Of a stretch of 64,000 bases of DNA, positions 8,758 through 17,472 are shown in pieces (positions within the stretch are counted from its first letter, which is position 1; the number at the start of each line of letters is the position of its first letter). Below the pieces are notes generated by a model. The model searched no databases, had not been told where the DNA came from, and saw only the letters and a list, made by a program, of their open reading frames with translations. Source of the DNA: Streptomyces sennicomposti (lineage in GTDB: Bacteria; Actinomycetota; Actinomycetes; Streptomycetales; Streptomycetaceae); contig NZ_JAIOAB010000001.1 in assembly GCF_019890635.1 (NCBI RefSeq), forward strand, positions 186,001-250,000, given 5' to 3'. The position numbers were made by a program, and so were the translations under genes.

Positions 8758-9372
8758 GTGACCTTCGGATTCGCTCCGTCCTCGGCGGCATCGTTGTCTG
8801 CGTCCGCCGCCTCCGCCCATCGTGTGCTCGAACCCGCGGAGTGGGCCGCCGCGGGCATACCCCTGCTGCGCAACCCGCGGGAGGTCGTCAGCGGACTGCA
8901 CGCCCGGCACCGTCCCGGTCCCGCCACCGCCGTGGTCGCGGTCCTCGACCCGGACGAACGGCTGCGGGCGAGCGCGTCGTTCACCCGCCGTTCGGCGGCC
9001 GCCGACGGCTGGCTGTTCCGCAACGCGCTGCTGGCCCAGCTGCGCCGGGTCATCCCGCACGACCTGCGCCGCCGCACCCCCGTGCGCACCGCCGTGCTGC
9101 TGTACTGCCGTGAGGGCGACGCGCGTTGGACGGAGGAGGACGGCGCGTGGATGTGGGGCCTGCGTGACGCCTGCACGCTGCACGGGCTGCGCTGCGGGGC
9201 GTACATCACGCTGACCCGGGACGGCTGGCAGGTCCTCGGCGAAGGCCGCGGCGGCCGGCGGCCGAGCGCCGGCTCCGCGCCCGAGCCCTTCGGCTCGGCC
9301 GGGACGCAGCCGCCGCCGTCCCGCACCGGCGGAGCGGCCTCCGAGGTACTGCGGCGAGCCGTCGCACGCTGA
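8758..9372 (+). CDS. Conserved-looking small protein, possible degenerate RadC/JAB-like fold
   Basis: A 204-residue protein with a GTG start and GGGAGGAAC just upstream. I do not recognise it as a named family. The order AVVAVLDPDERLRASASF, then TAVLLYCREGDARWTEEDGA, then CGAYITLTRDGWQVL resembles RadC/JAB proteins: a strand with LLLD, a helix, then the segment where RadC has HNHPSGDPxPSxED, then DHVIV. The metal-binding His/Asp residues are missing, so a peptidase-like active site is ruled out on this reading. The last 40 residues are low complexity. It lies between two DNA-metabolism genes. Function is unknown and the fold assignment is an inference. Confidence 0.6.
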   Translation: MTFGFAPSSAASLSASAASAHRVLEPAEWAAAGIPLLRNPREVVSGLHARHRPGPATAVVAVLDPDERLRASASFTRRSAAADGWLFRNALLAQLRRVIPHDLRRRTPVRTAVLLYCREGDARWTEEDGAWMWGLRDACTLHGLRCGAYITLTRDGWQVLGEGRGGRRPSAGSAPEPFGSAGTQPPPSRTGGAASEVLRRAVAR

Positions 9373-9463
9373 CCTCCGGGTCGCCTTGGGGCCTGCCTCC
9401 GGACCCGCCCCAGCGCCCCCTCCGGGCCGCCTCGGGGCCCTCTACCGACCTCCTCGGCGCCCC
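9370..9463 (+). repeat. 24-bp imperfect tandem repeat anchored on a stop codon
   Basis: Units start at 9370 (the TGA itself), 9394, 9418 and about 9441. Units one and three agree at 19 of 21 core bases (CCTCCGGG-CGCCT-GGGGCC type). The other units are more diverged. Confidence 0.65.
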
Positions 9464-9610
9464 TCCGGCAGGCCGCACCGCGTCCGTGATCCGGGCACGG
9501 CCCATGGTCCGGGCACGCCGAAGCGGCCGTCGCGCGGTGGTGCCGCGACGACGGCTGCGGTCCGGCCCGGCCCCGGGACGGCGGAGCCTTCCGGACGCCT
9601 CCGGAACGAC

Positions 9611-10231
9611 TCAGACGCCCGCGCCCAGCACCGAGTTGATCTGCTGCGGGTCGCCGCAGACGATCAGCAGGGCGCTGGCCCGGGAGTGGGCCAGCGGCAG
9701 GGCGGTGGCGGCGGTGCCGTCGGCGCCGCCGTTGACGGCGACCACGACCACCGGACGCGACGCGGCACGGGAGGCGACGGCGGCGTCCGTGTAGAAGACG
9801 TCGTCGCCCGCGTCGTGCTGCGCCCAGTAGGAGGCCTCGCCGAAGGACAGCTCGTGCGCGGCCCAGGGGTGCGGATCGCCGGTGGTGATCACCAGGATGT
9901 CACCGGGGGCGCGGCCCGACTCCAGGAGCAGGTCTACGGCCTCCTCCGCGGCGTCCAGCGCGCCCTCGGCGGAAGCCGGGAGCAACTGGATCTGCGGGGC
10001 GGCGGGGGCAGCCGGACCCGAGAGTCCGGGCTTGGTGGCGGCCGCGTCCCGCGCCGTGCGTTGCACCGGCGGCGCCGGCCGCGCGGGGCCGGGACGACCG
10101 GGGCGCGACGGAGCCGCGGGACGGGGGCCGGGTACGGGACGGGGGGTCGGCGCGGTGCGGCCGGTGGCCGGAGTGACGCGGGGACCCTGGGCGCTCTCGT
10201 GAATCTGAGGCTCCTCGGGAATGAGAGGCAT
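9611..10231 (-). CDS. Small protein resembling a helicase (UvrD-type) C-terminal domain
   Basis: A 206-residue protein starting at ATG 10231 (MPLIPEEPQIHES). Residues 15-90 are Pro/Arg/Ala-rich and look disordered. The remaining 115 residues are compact: APGDILVITTGDPHPWAAHE, VVVVAVNGG, then LPLAHSRASALLIVCGDPQQ and INSVLGAG. The last stretch closely resembles the C-terminal part of UvrD/Rep-type helicases (LYVALTRA followed by VVGDPEQINSVL), with the conserved Thr-Arg-Ala altered to SRA. No ATPase motor is present. It lies 68 bases downstream of rnhB on the same strand and could be cotranscribed. It may be a domain fragment kept for protein or nucleic-acid contacts; the assignment is an inference. 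Confidence 0.6.
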   Translation of the reverse strand: MPLIPEEPQIHESAQGPRVTPATGRTAPTPRPVPGPRPAAPSRPGRPGPARPAPPVQRTARDAAATKPGLSGPAAPAAPQIQLLPASAEGALDAAEEAVDLLLESGRAPGDILVITTGDPHPWAAHELSFGEASYWAQHDAGDDVFYTDAAVASRAASRPVVVVAVNGGADGTAATALPLAHSRASALLIVCGDPQQINSVLGAGV

Positions 10232-10299
10232 GGGCTGATATTTATCAAACGTTGGTGCGGCCCGCGCGGGCGGGTGGCAGATCCGGACAGGCGGAACCG

Positions 10300-11001
10300 T
10301 CAGAAATCGAAGCCGAGCTGGCCCTCGATCTCCGGAACGCCTCCGTCCGCCGGGACGCGGACCTTTTTGAGGTGCTGCCACCGCGGCAGCGCATCAAGAT
10401 ACGCCCACGACAGCCGGTGGTACGGGGTGGGTCCCCGCTCCTCCAGCGCGGCCTTGTGCACGGGCGACGGGTAGCCGGCGTTGGCCGCGAAACCGAAGTC
10501 TGCATGCTCGCTGCCGAGTTCGGCCATCATTTTGTCGCGATGGACCTTGGCGATCACCGAGGCCGCCGCGACGGCCACGCACGACCGGTCGCCCTTGATG
10601 ACCGTGCGGACCTTCCACGGGGCGCCGAGGTAGTCGTGCTTCCCGTCGAGGATGACCGCGTCGGGACGGACCGGAAGCGCCTCCAGGGCCCGCGAGGCCG
10701 CGAGCCGCAGCGCCGCGGTCATCCCGAGGTCGTCGATCTCCTCGGGCGAGGCGTGGCCGAGGGCGTACGCCGTCACCCACTTCCGCAGTTCCGCGTCGAG
10801 TTCGTTGCGTCGCTTGACGGTGAGCAGTTTGGAGTCGGTGAGGCCCACGGGGGGCCGGCGCAGTCCGGTCACCGCCGCGCAGACGGTGACGGGGCCGGCC
10901 CACGCACCGCGCCCCACTTCGTCGACACCGGCAATGACCTTCGCTCCGGTCGTGGCTCGCAGGGAGCGCTCGACGGTGTGAGTGGGTGGTTCGTACGGCA
11001 T
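10300..11001 (-). CDS. rnhB: Ribonuclease HII
   Basis: A 233-residue enzyme that nicks RNA in RNA-DNA hybrids and starts removal of single ribonucleotides from DNA. The active-site signature [14 protein letters not shown] is at residues 24-38, DSKLL follows at about 57, and [11 protein letters not shown] carries the later conserved residues. Length is normal for the family. The start is the ATG at 11001. Its neighbours (recQ-like gene, UvrD-C-like gene) suit a genome-maintenance group. The first 20 residues extend slightly beyond the shortest homologues. Confidence 0.95.
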   Translation of the reverse strand: MPYEPPTHTVERSLRATTGAKVIAGVDEVGRGAWAGPVTVCAAVTGLRRPPVGLTDSKLLTVKRRNELDAELRKWVTAYALGHASPEEIDDLGMTAALRLAASRALEALPVRPDAVILDGKHDYLGAPWKVRTVIKGDRSCVAVAAASVIAKVHRDKMMAELGSEHADFGFAANAGYPSPVHKAALEERGPTPYHRLSWAYLDALPRWQHLKKVRVPADGGVPEIEGQLGFDF

Positions 11002-11329
11002 GGCGCCCTTAGCCTACGCCGCCCCGATCCCGCTTCGACACCCCGGTTTCCGCCACCGGTCGAACCATCGGATCGTTCGCTCCCGCACACGCTCGACCGA
11101 TGGGTCTCCATGATCCGGATCCCGGGGAGGGTAGCAGCCGCCGCCCGCGGCAGGACGCAGTTCTCGCCGTCTGGTTGCGGGGCTCACCACGTCCTGCGGG
11201 CGGCCGGGACAAGTGCCGCGGTCTCGGCGACGACCTCGGCGGACCCATGCCCCGTCCTCCGCGGATCGCACACGGGAATCACGGAGCGAAGCGAAGGGTC
11301 TGGCGGGGCAGCCACCGGCGCCCGCCCTC
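11002..11329. other. Intergenic stretch, nothing recognised
   Basis: Between the rnhB start and the end of the ADP-ribosylglycohydrolase gene. It must carry the rnhB promoter, but I see no convincing -35/-10 pair, hairpin or repeat. Confidence 0.4.
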
Positions 11330-12238
11330 TCACACCGCCGTCGGCACCCACTCCGGCAGTGCCTCCGTGCGCCGTGCCCACTCGGCGGGCGGCGTCCCCG
11401 CCTTGCCCGAGGCCAGTACGCCGCCCACGATGGCGCACGTGGTGTCCACGTCGCCGCCGGCCTGGGCCGTCGTCCAGAAGGCCTCCTCGTAGTCCCCGAG
11501 CCGGCGGGCGGCCGACCACAGCGCGAACGGCACCGTGTCGTGGGCGGTCGTGCGCCGTCCGCAGCCGAGGACGGCCGCGACCGTGCCCGCGTCGCCGAAG
11601 TCGAGCATGTCGCGGGCCCGGCGCAGTCCCGCGCCGACGGCGCTGCGCGCCGGTACGAGCGCGATGACGCCGTCGAGCAGCGCCTGCGGGCTCGGCGGAC
11701 CGCCGGGAGCGGCGGCCAGGGCGGCGGCGGCCGCCACGGCCATGGCGCCGACGACCGCCTCCCGGTGCTGATGGGTGGGGTAGGCGGAGATCTCGGCCTG
11801 GTGGGTGGCCTGCTCGGGGTCGTCCGCGTACCAGGCGCCGAGGGGCGCGATGCGCATGGCGGCGCCGTTGCCCCAGGAGCCCTGGCCGTCGAAGAGGGCG
11901 GCGGCCAGCTCCCGCCAGTCCCCGCCCTCGCGCACGAGGCGCAGCAGGCGGTTGACCGCGGGGCCGTAGCCCCGGTCGAAGTCGTGGTGCCGGGCGAAGG
12001 ACAGGGCCAGGGCGTCCTGGTCGATGCGCTGGTGGGCGGCGAGCACGGCGATGACGGAGCAGGCCATCTCCGTGTCGTCCGTCCACTGCCAGGTGCCGGG
12101 CGGCAGCTCGCGCCGCTTGAGGAGGGGATAGTTGGCCGGGACGAAGAACTGGGAGCCGAGGGCGTCTCCCACCGCGAGTCCGCGTGCGCTGGCCAGGGCG
12201 CGTTCCAGGCGCCCGCCGGGAGAGGAGTCAGGGGTCAT
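11330..12238 (-). CDS. ADP-ribosylglycohydrolase family protein
   Basis: A 302-residue DraG/ARH-type enzyme, which removes ADP-ribose from modified substrates using a dinuclear Mg site. The three metal-binding segments are visible: WTDDTEM near residue 50, QGSWGNGAAMRIAPLG near 120 with the conserved Gly-Asn-Gly, and AGGDVDTTCAIVGG near 265. The opening GLAVGDALGSQF is also diagnostic. It is 12 bases upstream of... the histidine phosphatase gene ends at 12251, so that gene lies before it on the same strand and the two may form an operon. The natural substrate is not evident. Confidence 0.92.
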   Translation of the reverse strand: MTPDSSPGGRLERALASARGLAVGDALGSQFFVPANYPLLKRRELPPGTWQWTDDTEMACSVIAVLAAHQRIDQDALALSFARHHDFDRGYGPAVNRLLRLVREGGDWRELAAALFDGQGSWGNGAAMRIAPLGAWYADDPEQATHQAEISAYPTHQHREAVVGAMAVAAAAALAAAPGGPPSPQALLDGVIALVPARSAVGAGLRRARDMLDFGDAGTVAAVLGCGRRTTAHDTVPFALWSAARRLGDYEEAFWTTAQAGGDVDTTCAIVGGVLASGKAGTPPAEWARRTEALPEWVPTAV

Positions 12239-12250
12239 CGCTCAGCCACT

Positions 12251-12937
12251 CTATCCAGTCGTCCCAGTCGTCCCGTGCTGTCCGGTGATCCCGTAGGGTT
12301 CCGGCTCACGCCAGCGGTCGAACGGCCGGTTCAGGACGTATCTGCCGTCGTCACCGAGAACGAGCATCCGCATCTCGCCGTTCCCCGGGTTGGACAGCGA
12401 CTCGAACTCCGCGACGGTCCAGTGGAACCACCGCATGCAGAACAGCCGCATCGCCAGGCCGTGGGTGACCAGGAGGACGTTGGGCGGGTGGTCGGGGGCC
12501 TCGAAGCTGCGGAAGAGGCTCTCCAGGAAGCCGCCGACCCGGTCGTAGACGTCGGCGCCGGACTCGCCCTGGGCGAAGCGGTAGAAGAAGTGGCCGTAGG
12601 CGTCGCGGTAGGCCTTCTGGAGGCGTACGTCGTCGCGGTCCTGCCAGTTGCCCCAGTCCTGTTCGCGCAGCCGCGGCTCCTCGCGCACCCGTATCAGGTC
12701 GGGGTCGAGGTGGAAGGCGCGCAGGGTCTCGTGGGTGCGGCGGTAGGGGGAGACGTAGACGCTGACGCGTTCCCTGCCGAACAGGTCGCGCAGTTCCTTG
12801 CCCGTCTCCTCGGCCTGCAGGCGGCCGCGCTCGGTGAGGGCCAGGGCGTGGTCGGGCTCGCGCTCGTACACCGAGTCGTCGAGGTTGCCCTCCGACTCGC
12901 CGTGCCGGACGAGGACGATGCGCCGTGGTCGTGCCAT
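12251..12937 (-). CDS. Histidine phosphatase (phosphoglycerate mutase-like)
   Basis: A 228-residue member of the RHG superfamily. The catalytic motif VLVRHGESEGN is at residues 8-18 with the phospho-accepting His, Arg60-type residues lie in YVSPYRRTHET, and the second His lies in VLLVTHGLAMRLF. Such enzymes act on sugar phosphates or other phosphometabolites; the substrate cannot be read here. A TTG codon-like Thr-Thr-Gly repeat ends the protein. The stop is 12 bases from the start of the ADP-ribosylglycohydrolase gene, so the pair is probably cotranscribed from a promoter upstream of 12937. Confidence 0.9.
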   Translation of the reverse strand: MARPRRIVLVRHGESEGNLDDSVYEREPDHALALTERGRLQAEETGKELRDLFGRERVSVYVSPYRRTHETLRAFHLDPDLIRVREEPRLREQDWGNWQDRDDVRLQKAYRDAYGHFFYRFAQGESGADVYDRVGGFLESLFRSFEAPDHPPNVLLVTHGLAMRLFCMRWFHWTVAEFESLSNPGNGEMRMLVLGDDGRYVLNRPFDRWREPEPYGITGQHGTTGTTG

Positions 12938-13030
12938 GCCAAAACACTAGATCGGGTGAGGGCCGATCGAAGACTCGAGCGGCCCCCGTACGGTGTACGT
13001 CACACGGACCGCACGGACGGTTTCCGGGAA

Positions 13031-13050
13031 CCGCCCGGTGGACCGGGCGG
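13031..13050 (-). terminator. Hairpin just after the YdbC-like gene
   Basis: CCGCCCGGT and ACCGGGCGG form a strong GC stem with a very short loop, 6 bases beyond the stop codon on the minus strand. There is no U-run, as is usual in this genus. Confidence 0.6.
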
Positions 13051-13055
13051 CGCCG

Positions 13056-13661
13056 CTACACCGTCCAGGCGGGTTCCAGGGCCACGATGTCGCCGGTGAG
13101 CGCCGCGACGTCGGCCTCCGTCTGGGCGCGCAGGGCGAGCCGTTCCACCCGTTCGGCGCGGTACTTCCCGTGCTCGGCGGAGGACTGCCACATGGACAGC
13201 ACCAGGAACTCGCTGCCCGGGGCCTCGCCGAACAGTCCGCGGATCATGCCGGGCGAGCCGGCCATCGCCGGGTTCCAGACCTTCTCCTGCATCAGCGCGA
13301 AGTGCTCGGCGCGCTCCTCGTGGACCCGGCACAGGGCGACGCGCAGCAGGTCGGCGTCGGTGAACCGGGGCTCGAACCCCGTCTTCACGTCGAACCGGTG
13401 GTCGAACAGCCGGACCTGGGCGTCCTTGAAGGTGCCGTTCTGGGCCGCCGCCAGCCGGTCGTGGGAGCGGGCCATGAAGGAGTCGTAGAAGGCGCGGCTC
13501 TCCCAGAAGGCGAAGATGTGCGCCACGTCCTGCCGCCCCCGGCTCCAGCCACCCCCTTGTCCCCGAAACCCCGGCTCCCCCGGAAGCCCCGCCCACTTCC
13601 GCTGCCCCCGCTCGAACCCCCGGCGGTCCACCACGGTGCAGCGAGTCCACTTGACCAGCAC
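13056..13661 (-). CDS. YdbC/DUF4937-like protein
   Basis: A 201-residue protein starting at GTG 13661, so that the text reads VLVKWTRCTVVDRRGF. This opening is the hallmark of YdbC (DUF4937) proteins, which have a dimeric alpha-beta barrel fold like antibiotic-biosynthesis monooxygenases. The repeated pattern HIFAFWESRAFYDSFM and later VLSMWQSSAEH fits two such half-domains. The function of the family is not established. An upstream open frame reaching 13796 has no protein character and is left out. It is convergent with nothing nearby and divergent from terD-like 13820-14353. Confidence 0.8.
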   Translation of the reverse strand: MLVKWTRCTVVDRRGFERGQRKWAGLPGEPGFRGQGGGWSRGRQDVAHIFAFWESRAFYDSFMARSHDRLAAAQNGTFKDAQVRLFDHRFDVKTGFEPRFTDADLLRVALCRVHEERAEHFALMQEKVWNPAMAGSPGMIRGLFGEAPGSEFLVLSMWQSSAEHGKYRAERVERLALRAQTEADVAALTGDIVALEPAWTV

Positions 13662-13819
13662 CGCGCCATCGTACGGCCCCGGAGCGTGGCGTTGGTCACT
13701 TCCGCGGGGACGGCGCCCGCGCGGGCACCCCGGCGGACGTGGCACGATGGGACAACCAGCGCCCGCCGTGAGGCAGTTGAAGCAGAGAGGGCGCACGGGA
13801 ACCGGGAAGGGGGAGTCCG

Positions 13820-14353
13820 GTGAGCGGGCTCAGCAAGGGAATCCGCAAGGTCGAGGTCGCGGTCAAGTGGGATCCCAGTCCGGCGGGGCAGCCGCCCACC
13901 GACCTCGACATCGTGGCGGGGACCTATCTCGCGAGCGATCCGTACGGCGCGGCCGACTATCTGGTGCACTTCGACAGCCGCTCCCCCGACGGCACGATCT
14001 ACCTCAACCGGGACAGCACCGACGGCAAGGGCTTCGGCTGGGACGAGGTCATGACGCTGGAGCTCGAGCGGCTGTCCGAGCGGTACGCGCGCGTCGTCGT
14101 CGGCGTGGTCATCCAGCAGCGGTCCGCCCCGCGCACGTTCTCCGGGGTGCTCGACGCGGGGCTGCGCATCCGGGAGGGCTACACCGTGCTGGCCGAGGAC
14201 GACTTCGGCGGCGTCCCGTCGGCGACGGCGGCCGCCGTGGCCGAGTTCGTCCGCGACGGCTCCGGGAGCTGGCAGTTCCGCCCGGGCGTCCTCGGCTTCG
14301 AGGGCGACCCGGCGGAGTTCACCCGGACCATGGGCGCCGTGCACCGACGCTGA
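13820..14353 (+). CDS. TerD-family protein
   Basis: A 177-residue single TerD domain, starting at GTG 13820 with GGGGGAG upstream. Typical segments are VEVAVKWDPS at residue 12, the Asp-rich DLDIVAGTYL, VHFDSRSPDGTI and DGKGFGWDEVM. TerD-domain proteins bind calcium through acidic loops and occur in tellurite and stress-resistance systems; streptomycetes have many paralogues, several acting in development. No other ter genes are adjacent, so a tellurite role should not be assumed. It ends against nrdJ with a shared bidirectional terminator. Confidence 0.9.
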   Translation: MSGLSKGIRKVEVAVKWDPSPAGQPPTDLDIVAGTYLASDPYGAADYLVHFDSRSPDGTIYLNRDSTDGKGFGWDEVMTLELERLSERYARVVVGVVIQQRSAPRTFSGVLDAGLRIREGYTVLAEDDFGGVPSATAAAVAEFVRDGSGSWQFRPGVLGFEGDPAEFTRTMGAVHRR

Positions 14354-14370
14354 TCGGCCGGTGGGAACGG

Positions 14371-14404
14371 GTAAGGGGCGTCGGCCATGGCCGACGCCCC
14401 TTAC
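14371..14404. terminator. Perfect 34-base palindrome, bidirectional terminator
   Basis: GTAAGGGGCGTCGGCCA and its exact reverse complement lie back to back between the convergent terD-like and nrdJ genes. As a hairpin it ends in TTAC on either strand and can serve both transcripts. Confidence 0.9.
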
Positions 14405-14424
14405 TTCATCACATGCCCGTCAGA

Positions 14425-17313
14425 TCAGCTGCAGCCGCTGGTCGAGCCGCAGCCCTCGCAGATGTAGCAGGAGCCGGCCCGCTGCATCTTGGTGCCGCAG
14501 GAGAAGCACAGCGGGGCGTCGGCCTGGATGCCGAGCTGCATCTCCACCAGTTCGGCGCTGGTGTGCGCCTCCTTCGGAGCGGGCGCAGCCGCCTCGATCT
14601 CGGCCTTCGGCGTGGCGACGGCCTTGAGGTCGGTCTGCCGCGGCGCGGACTGGGCCAGCCCCTCGACGTCGACGTCCTCGTCGATCGGCTCGTAGGAGCC
14701 GGTCTCCAGGTGGCGCTGGCGCTCCTCGGCGGAGTGGATGCCGAGCGCGGAACGGGTCTCGAAGGGCAGGAAGTCCAGCGCCAGGCGGCGGAAGATGTAG
14801 TCGACGATCGACTGCGCCATCCGCACGTCCGGGTCGTCGGTCATGCCGGCCGGCTCGAAGCGCATGTTGGTGAACTTCGAGACGTACGTCTCCAGCGGCA
14901 CGCCGTACTGCAGGCCCACCGAGACGGCGATGGAGAAGGCGTCCATCATGCCCGCGAGGGTCGAGCCCTGCTTGGACATCTTCAGGAAGACCTCGCCGAG
15001 ACCGTCGTCCGGGTAGGAGTTGGCGGTCATGTAGCCCTCGGCGCCACCGACGGTGAAGGACGTGGTGATGCCGGGACGACCCTTCGGAAGGCGCTTGCGG
15101 ACGGGGCGGTACTCGACCACCTTCTCGACCTTGGCCTGCGGCTCCTCGACGGCCTCGGTCTTCTTCTCCGAGTCCTTCGTCTTGGCGGACAGCGGCTGGC
15201 CGACCTTGCAGTTGTCGCGGTAGATCGCCAGCGCCTTGACGCCGAGCTTCCACGCCTCGTAGTAGATCTCCTCGACCTCCTCGACGGTCGCCGTCTCCGG
15301 CATGTTGACCGTCTTGGAGATGGCGCCGGAGATCCACGGCTGGATCGCGGCCATCATGCGGACGTGGCCCATCGGGGAGATGGCGCGCTCGCCCATGGCG
15401 CAGTCGAACACCTCGTAGTGCTCCTGCTTGAGACCGGGGGCGTCGATCACATTGCCGTGCTCGGCGATGTGGGCGACGATCGCCTCGATCTGCTCCTCCT
15501 GGTAGCCCAGGCGGCGCAGGGCCTGCGGGACGGTGCCGTTGACGATCTGCATCGAGCCGCCGCCGACCAGCTTCTTGAACTTGACCAGGGCGAGGTCGGG
15601 CTCGACACCGGTGGTGTCGCAGGACATGGCCAGGCCGATGGTGCCGGTCGGCGCGAGGACGGACGCCTGGGAGTTGCGGAAGCCGTTCTTCTCGCCGAGG
15701 CGCAGCACGTCCTGCCAGGCCTCGGTGGCGGCGGCCCACACCGGGGTGTCCAGGTCGTCCATGCGCACGGCGGCGGCGTTGGCGTCGGCGTGCTGCTTCA
15801 TGACGCGCTGGTGCGGCTGGGCGTTGCGGGCGTAGCCGTCGTAGGGGCCGACGACCGCGGCCAGCTCGGCGGAGCGCTTGTAGGCGGTGCCGGTCATCAG
15901 GGAGGTGATGGCGCCGGCGAGGGCGCGGCCGCCGTCCGAGTCGTAGGCGTGGCCGGTCGCCATCAGCAGGGCGCCGAGATTGGCGTAGCCGATGCCGAGC
16001 TGGCGGAAGGCGCGGGTGTTCTCGCCGATCTTCTGGGTCGGGAAGTCGGCGAAGCAGATCGAGATGTCCATCGCGGTGATGACCAGCTCGACGACCTTGG
16101 CGAAGCGCTCGACCTCGAAGGACTGGTGGCCCTTGCCGTCGTCCTTGAGGAACTTCATCAGGTTCAGCGAGGCGAGGTTGCAGGACGTGTTGTCCAGGTG
16201 CATGTACTCGCTGCAGGGGTTCGAGCCGTTGATCCGGCCGGACTCCGGGCAGGTGTGCCAGTGGTTGATCGTGTCGTCGTACTGGATGCCCGGGTCGGCG
16301 CAGGCCCAGGCGGCCTCGGCCATCTTGCGGAAGAGGGATTTGGCCTCGACCTCTTCGATGACCTCGCCGGTCATCCGGGCGCGCAGCCCGAACTTGCCGC
16401 CCTGCTCGACCGCCTTCATGAACTCGTCGTTCACACGGACGGAGTTGTTGGCGTTCTGGTACTGGACGGACGTGATGTCGTCGCCGCCCAGGTCCATGTC
16501 GAAGCCCGCGTCGCGCAGGGCGCGGATCTTCTCCTCCTCCTTCACCTTGGTCTCGATGAAGTCCTCCACGTCGGGGTGGTCGACGTCGAGGATGACCATC
16601 TTGGCGGCGCGGCGGGTGGCGCCGCCGGACTTGATGGTGCCGGCGGAGGCGTCGGCGCCGCGCATGAAGGAGACGGGACCGGAGGCGTTGCCGCCGGAGG
16701 AGAGCAGCTCCTTGGAGGAGCGGATGCGGGAGAGGTTCAGGCCGGCGCCCGAACCGCCCTTGAAGATCATGCCCTCTTCCTTGTACCAGTCGAGGATCGA
16801 CTCCATGGAGTCGTCGACGGACAGGATGAAGCAGGCGGAGACCTGCTGGGGCTGGGGCGTGCCGACGTTGAACCAGACCGGGCTGTTGAAGCTGAAGATC
16901 TGGTGCAGGAGGGCGTAGGCCAGCTCGTGCTCGAAGATCTCGGCGTCGGCGGGCGAGGCGAAGTACTTGTGGTCCTCACCGGCCTTCCGGTACGTCTTCA
17001 CGATGCGGTCGATCAGCTGCCTCAGGCTGGTCTCGCGCTGCGGGGTGCCGACGGCACCGCGGAAGTACTTGCTGGTGACGATGTTGACCGCGTTCACCGA
17101 CCAGAAGTCGGGGAACTCGACGCCACGCTGCTCGAAGTTGACCGAGCCGTCGCGCCAGTTGGTCATGACGACGTCACGGCGCTCCCAGGCCACCTCGTCG
17201 TACGGGTGTACGCCGGGGGTGGTGTGGATGCGCTCGATGTGCAGCCCCTTGTTCCCCGCCTTCGCGCCCTTGGCTCGGGAACCTCGTGCCGGACCGCTCG
17301 CCGTCTCTGTCAT
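14425..17313 (-). CDS. nrdJ: Vitamin B12-dependent (class II) ribonucleotide reductase
   Basis: A 962-residue adenosylcobalamin-dependent reductase that makes deoxyribonucleotides with or without oxygen. The start is ATG 17313 (MTETASGPARG) with GGGAGGCGGC upstream. Visible features are QVSACFILSVDDS with the first redox Cys, then NPCSEYMHLDNTSCNLASLN with the catalytic Cys/Glu pair and second Cys-region. The C-terminal zinc-ribbon-like tail has CFSCG and CYICEGCG and carries the cysteines that re-reduce the active site. Length and tail match the Streptomyces type. nrdR lies 159 bases upstream on the same strand, matching the known nrdRJ operon, so NrdR control through the boxes at 18145-18188 is expected. 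Confidence 0.97.
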   Translation of the reverse strand: MTETASGPARGSRAKGAKAGNKGLHIERIHTTPGVHPYDEVAWERRDVVMTNWRDGSVNFEQRGVEFPDFWSVNAVNIVTSKYFRGAVGTPQRETSLRQLIDRIVKTYRKAGEDHKYFASPADAEIFEHELAYALLHQIFSFNSPVWFNVGTPQPQQVSACFILSVDDSMESILDWYKEEGMIFKGGSGAGLNLSRIRSSKELLSSGGNASGPVSFMRGADASAGTIKSGGATRRAAKMVILDVDHPDVEDFIETKVKEEEKIRALRDAGFDMDLGGDDITSVQYQNANNSVRVNDEFMKAVEQGGKFGLRARMTGEVIEEVEAKSLFRKMAEAAWACADPGIQYDDTINHWHTCPESGRINGSNPCSEYMHLDNTSCNLASLNLMKFLKDDGKGHQSFEVERFAKVVELVITAMDISICFADFPTQKIGENTRAFRQLGIGYANLGALLMATGHAYDSDGGRALAGAITSLMTGTAYKRSAELAAVVGPYDGYARNAQPHQRVMKQHADANAAAVRMDDLDTPVWAAATEAWQDVLRLGEKNGFRNSQASVLAPTGTIGLAMSCDTTGVEPDLALVKFKKLVGGGSMQIVNGTVPQALRRLGYQEEQIEAIVAHIAEHGNVIDAPGLKQEHYEVFDCAMGERAISPMGHVRMMAAIQPWISGAISKTVNMPETATVEEVEEIYYEAWKLGVKALAIYRDNCKVGQPLSAKTKDSEKKTEAVEEPQAKVEKVVEYRPVRKRLPKGRPGITTSFTVGGAEGYMTANSYPDDGLGEVFLKMSKQGSTLAGMMDAFSIAVSVGLQYGVPLETYVSKFTNMRFEPAGMTDDPDVRMAQSIVDYIFRRLALDFLPFETRSALGIHSAEERQRHLETGSYEPIDEDVDVEGLAQSAPRQTDLKAVATPKAEIEAAAPAPKEAHTSAELVEMQLGIQADAPLCFSCGTKMQRAGSCYICEGCGSTSGCS

Positions 17314-17472
17314 GCCGCCTCCCTGTACGGGCGAAAACGCCCTGAAGTGCCCCGATGTTCCGGGACACGGTGTTCTGTCTGGTGCTGCGGGCACCTGTTC
17401 CCTGCCGCCCGCAGCCGTCTTTCCCGCCGCCGCTGAGCCGGCCCCGGATGTGCGTCCGGACCGGCCCGCCTG

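Noticed and set aside
10531..10560. TTGTCGCGA inside rnhB
   Set aside because: It lies in coding sequence, mismatches the R-G-T-G part, and has no correctly spaced -10.
11055..11080. Possible SOS box near CGAACCATCGGATCGTTCG upstream of rnhB
   Set aside because: The two half-sites are nine bases apart instead of four, so LexA would not be expected to bind.
13516..17436. A very long open frame on the plus strand opposite nrdJ and the YdbC-like gene
   Set aside because: It mirrors a real gene in composition, has no domain character and no ribosome site; it is an effect of high GC at third codon positions. Similar long frames opposite the ABC gene (688-3354), dinG and the siderophore genes (19504-24912) and the M1/RSH genes were rejected for the same reason.
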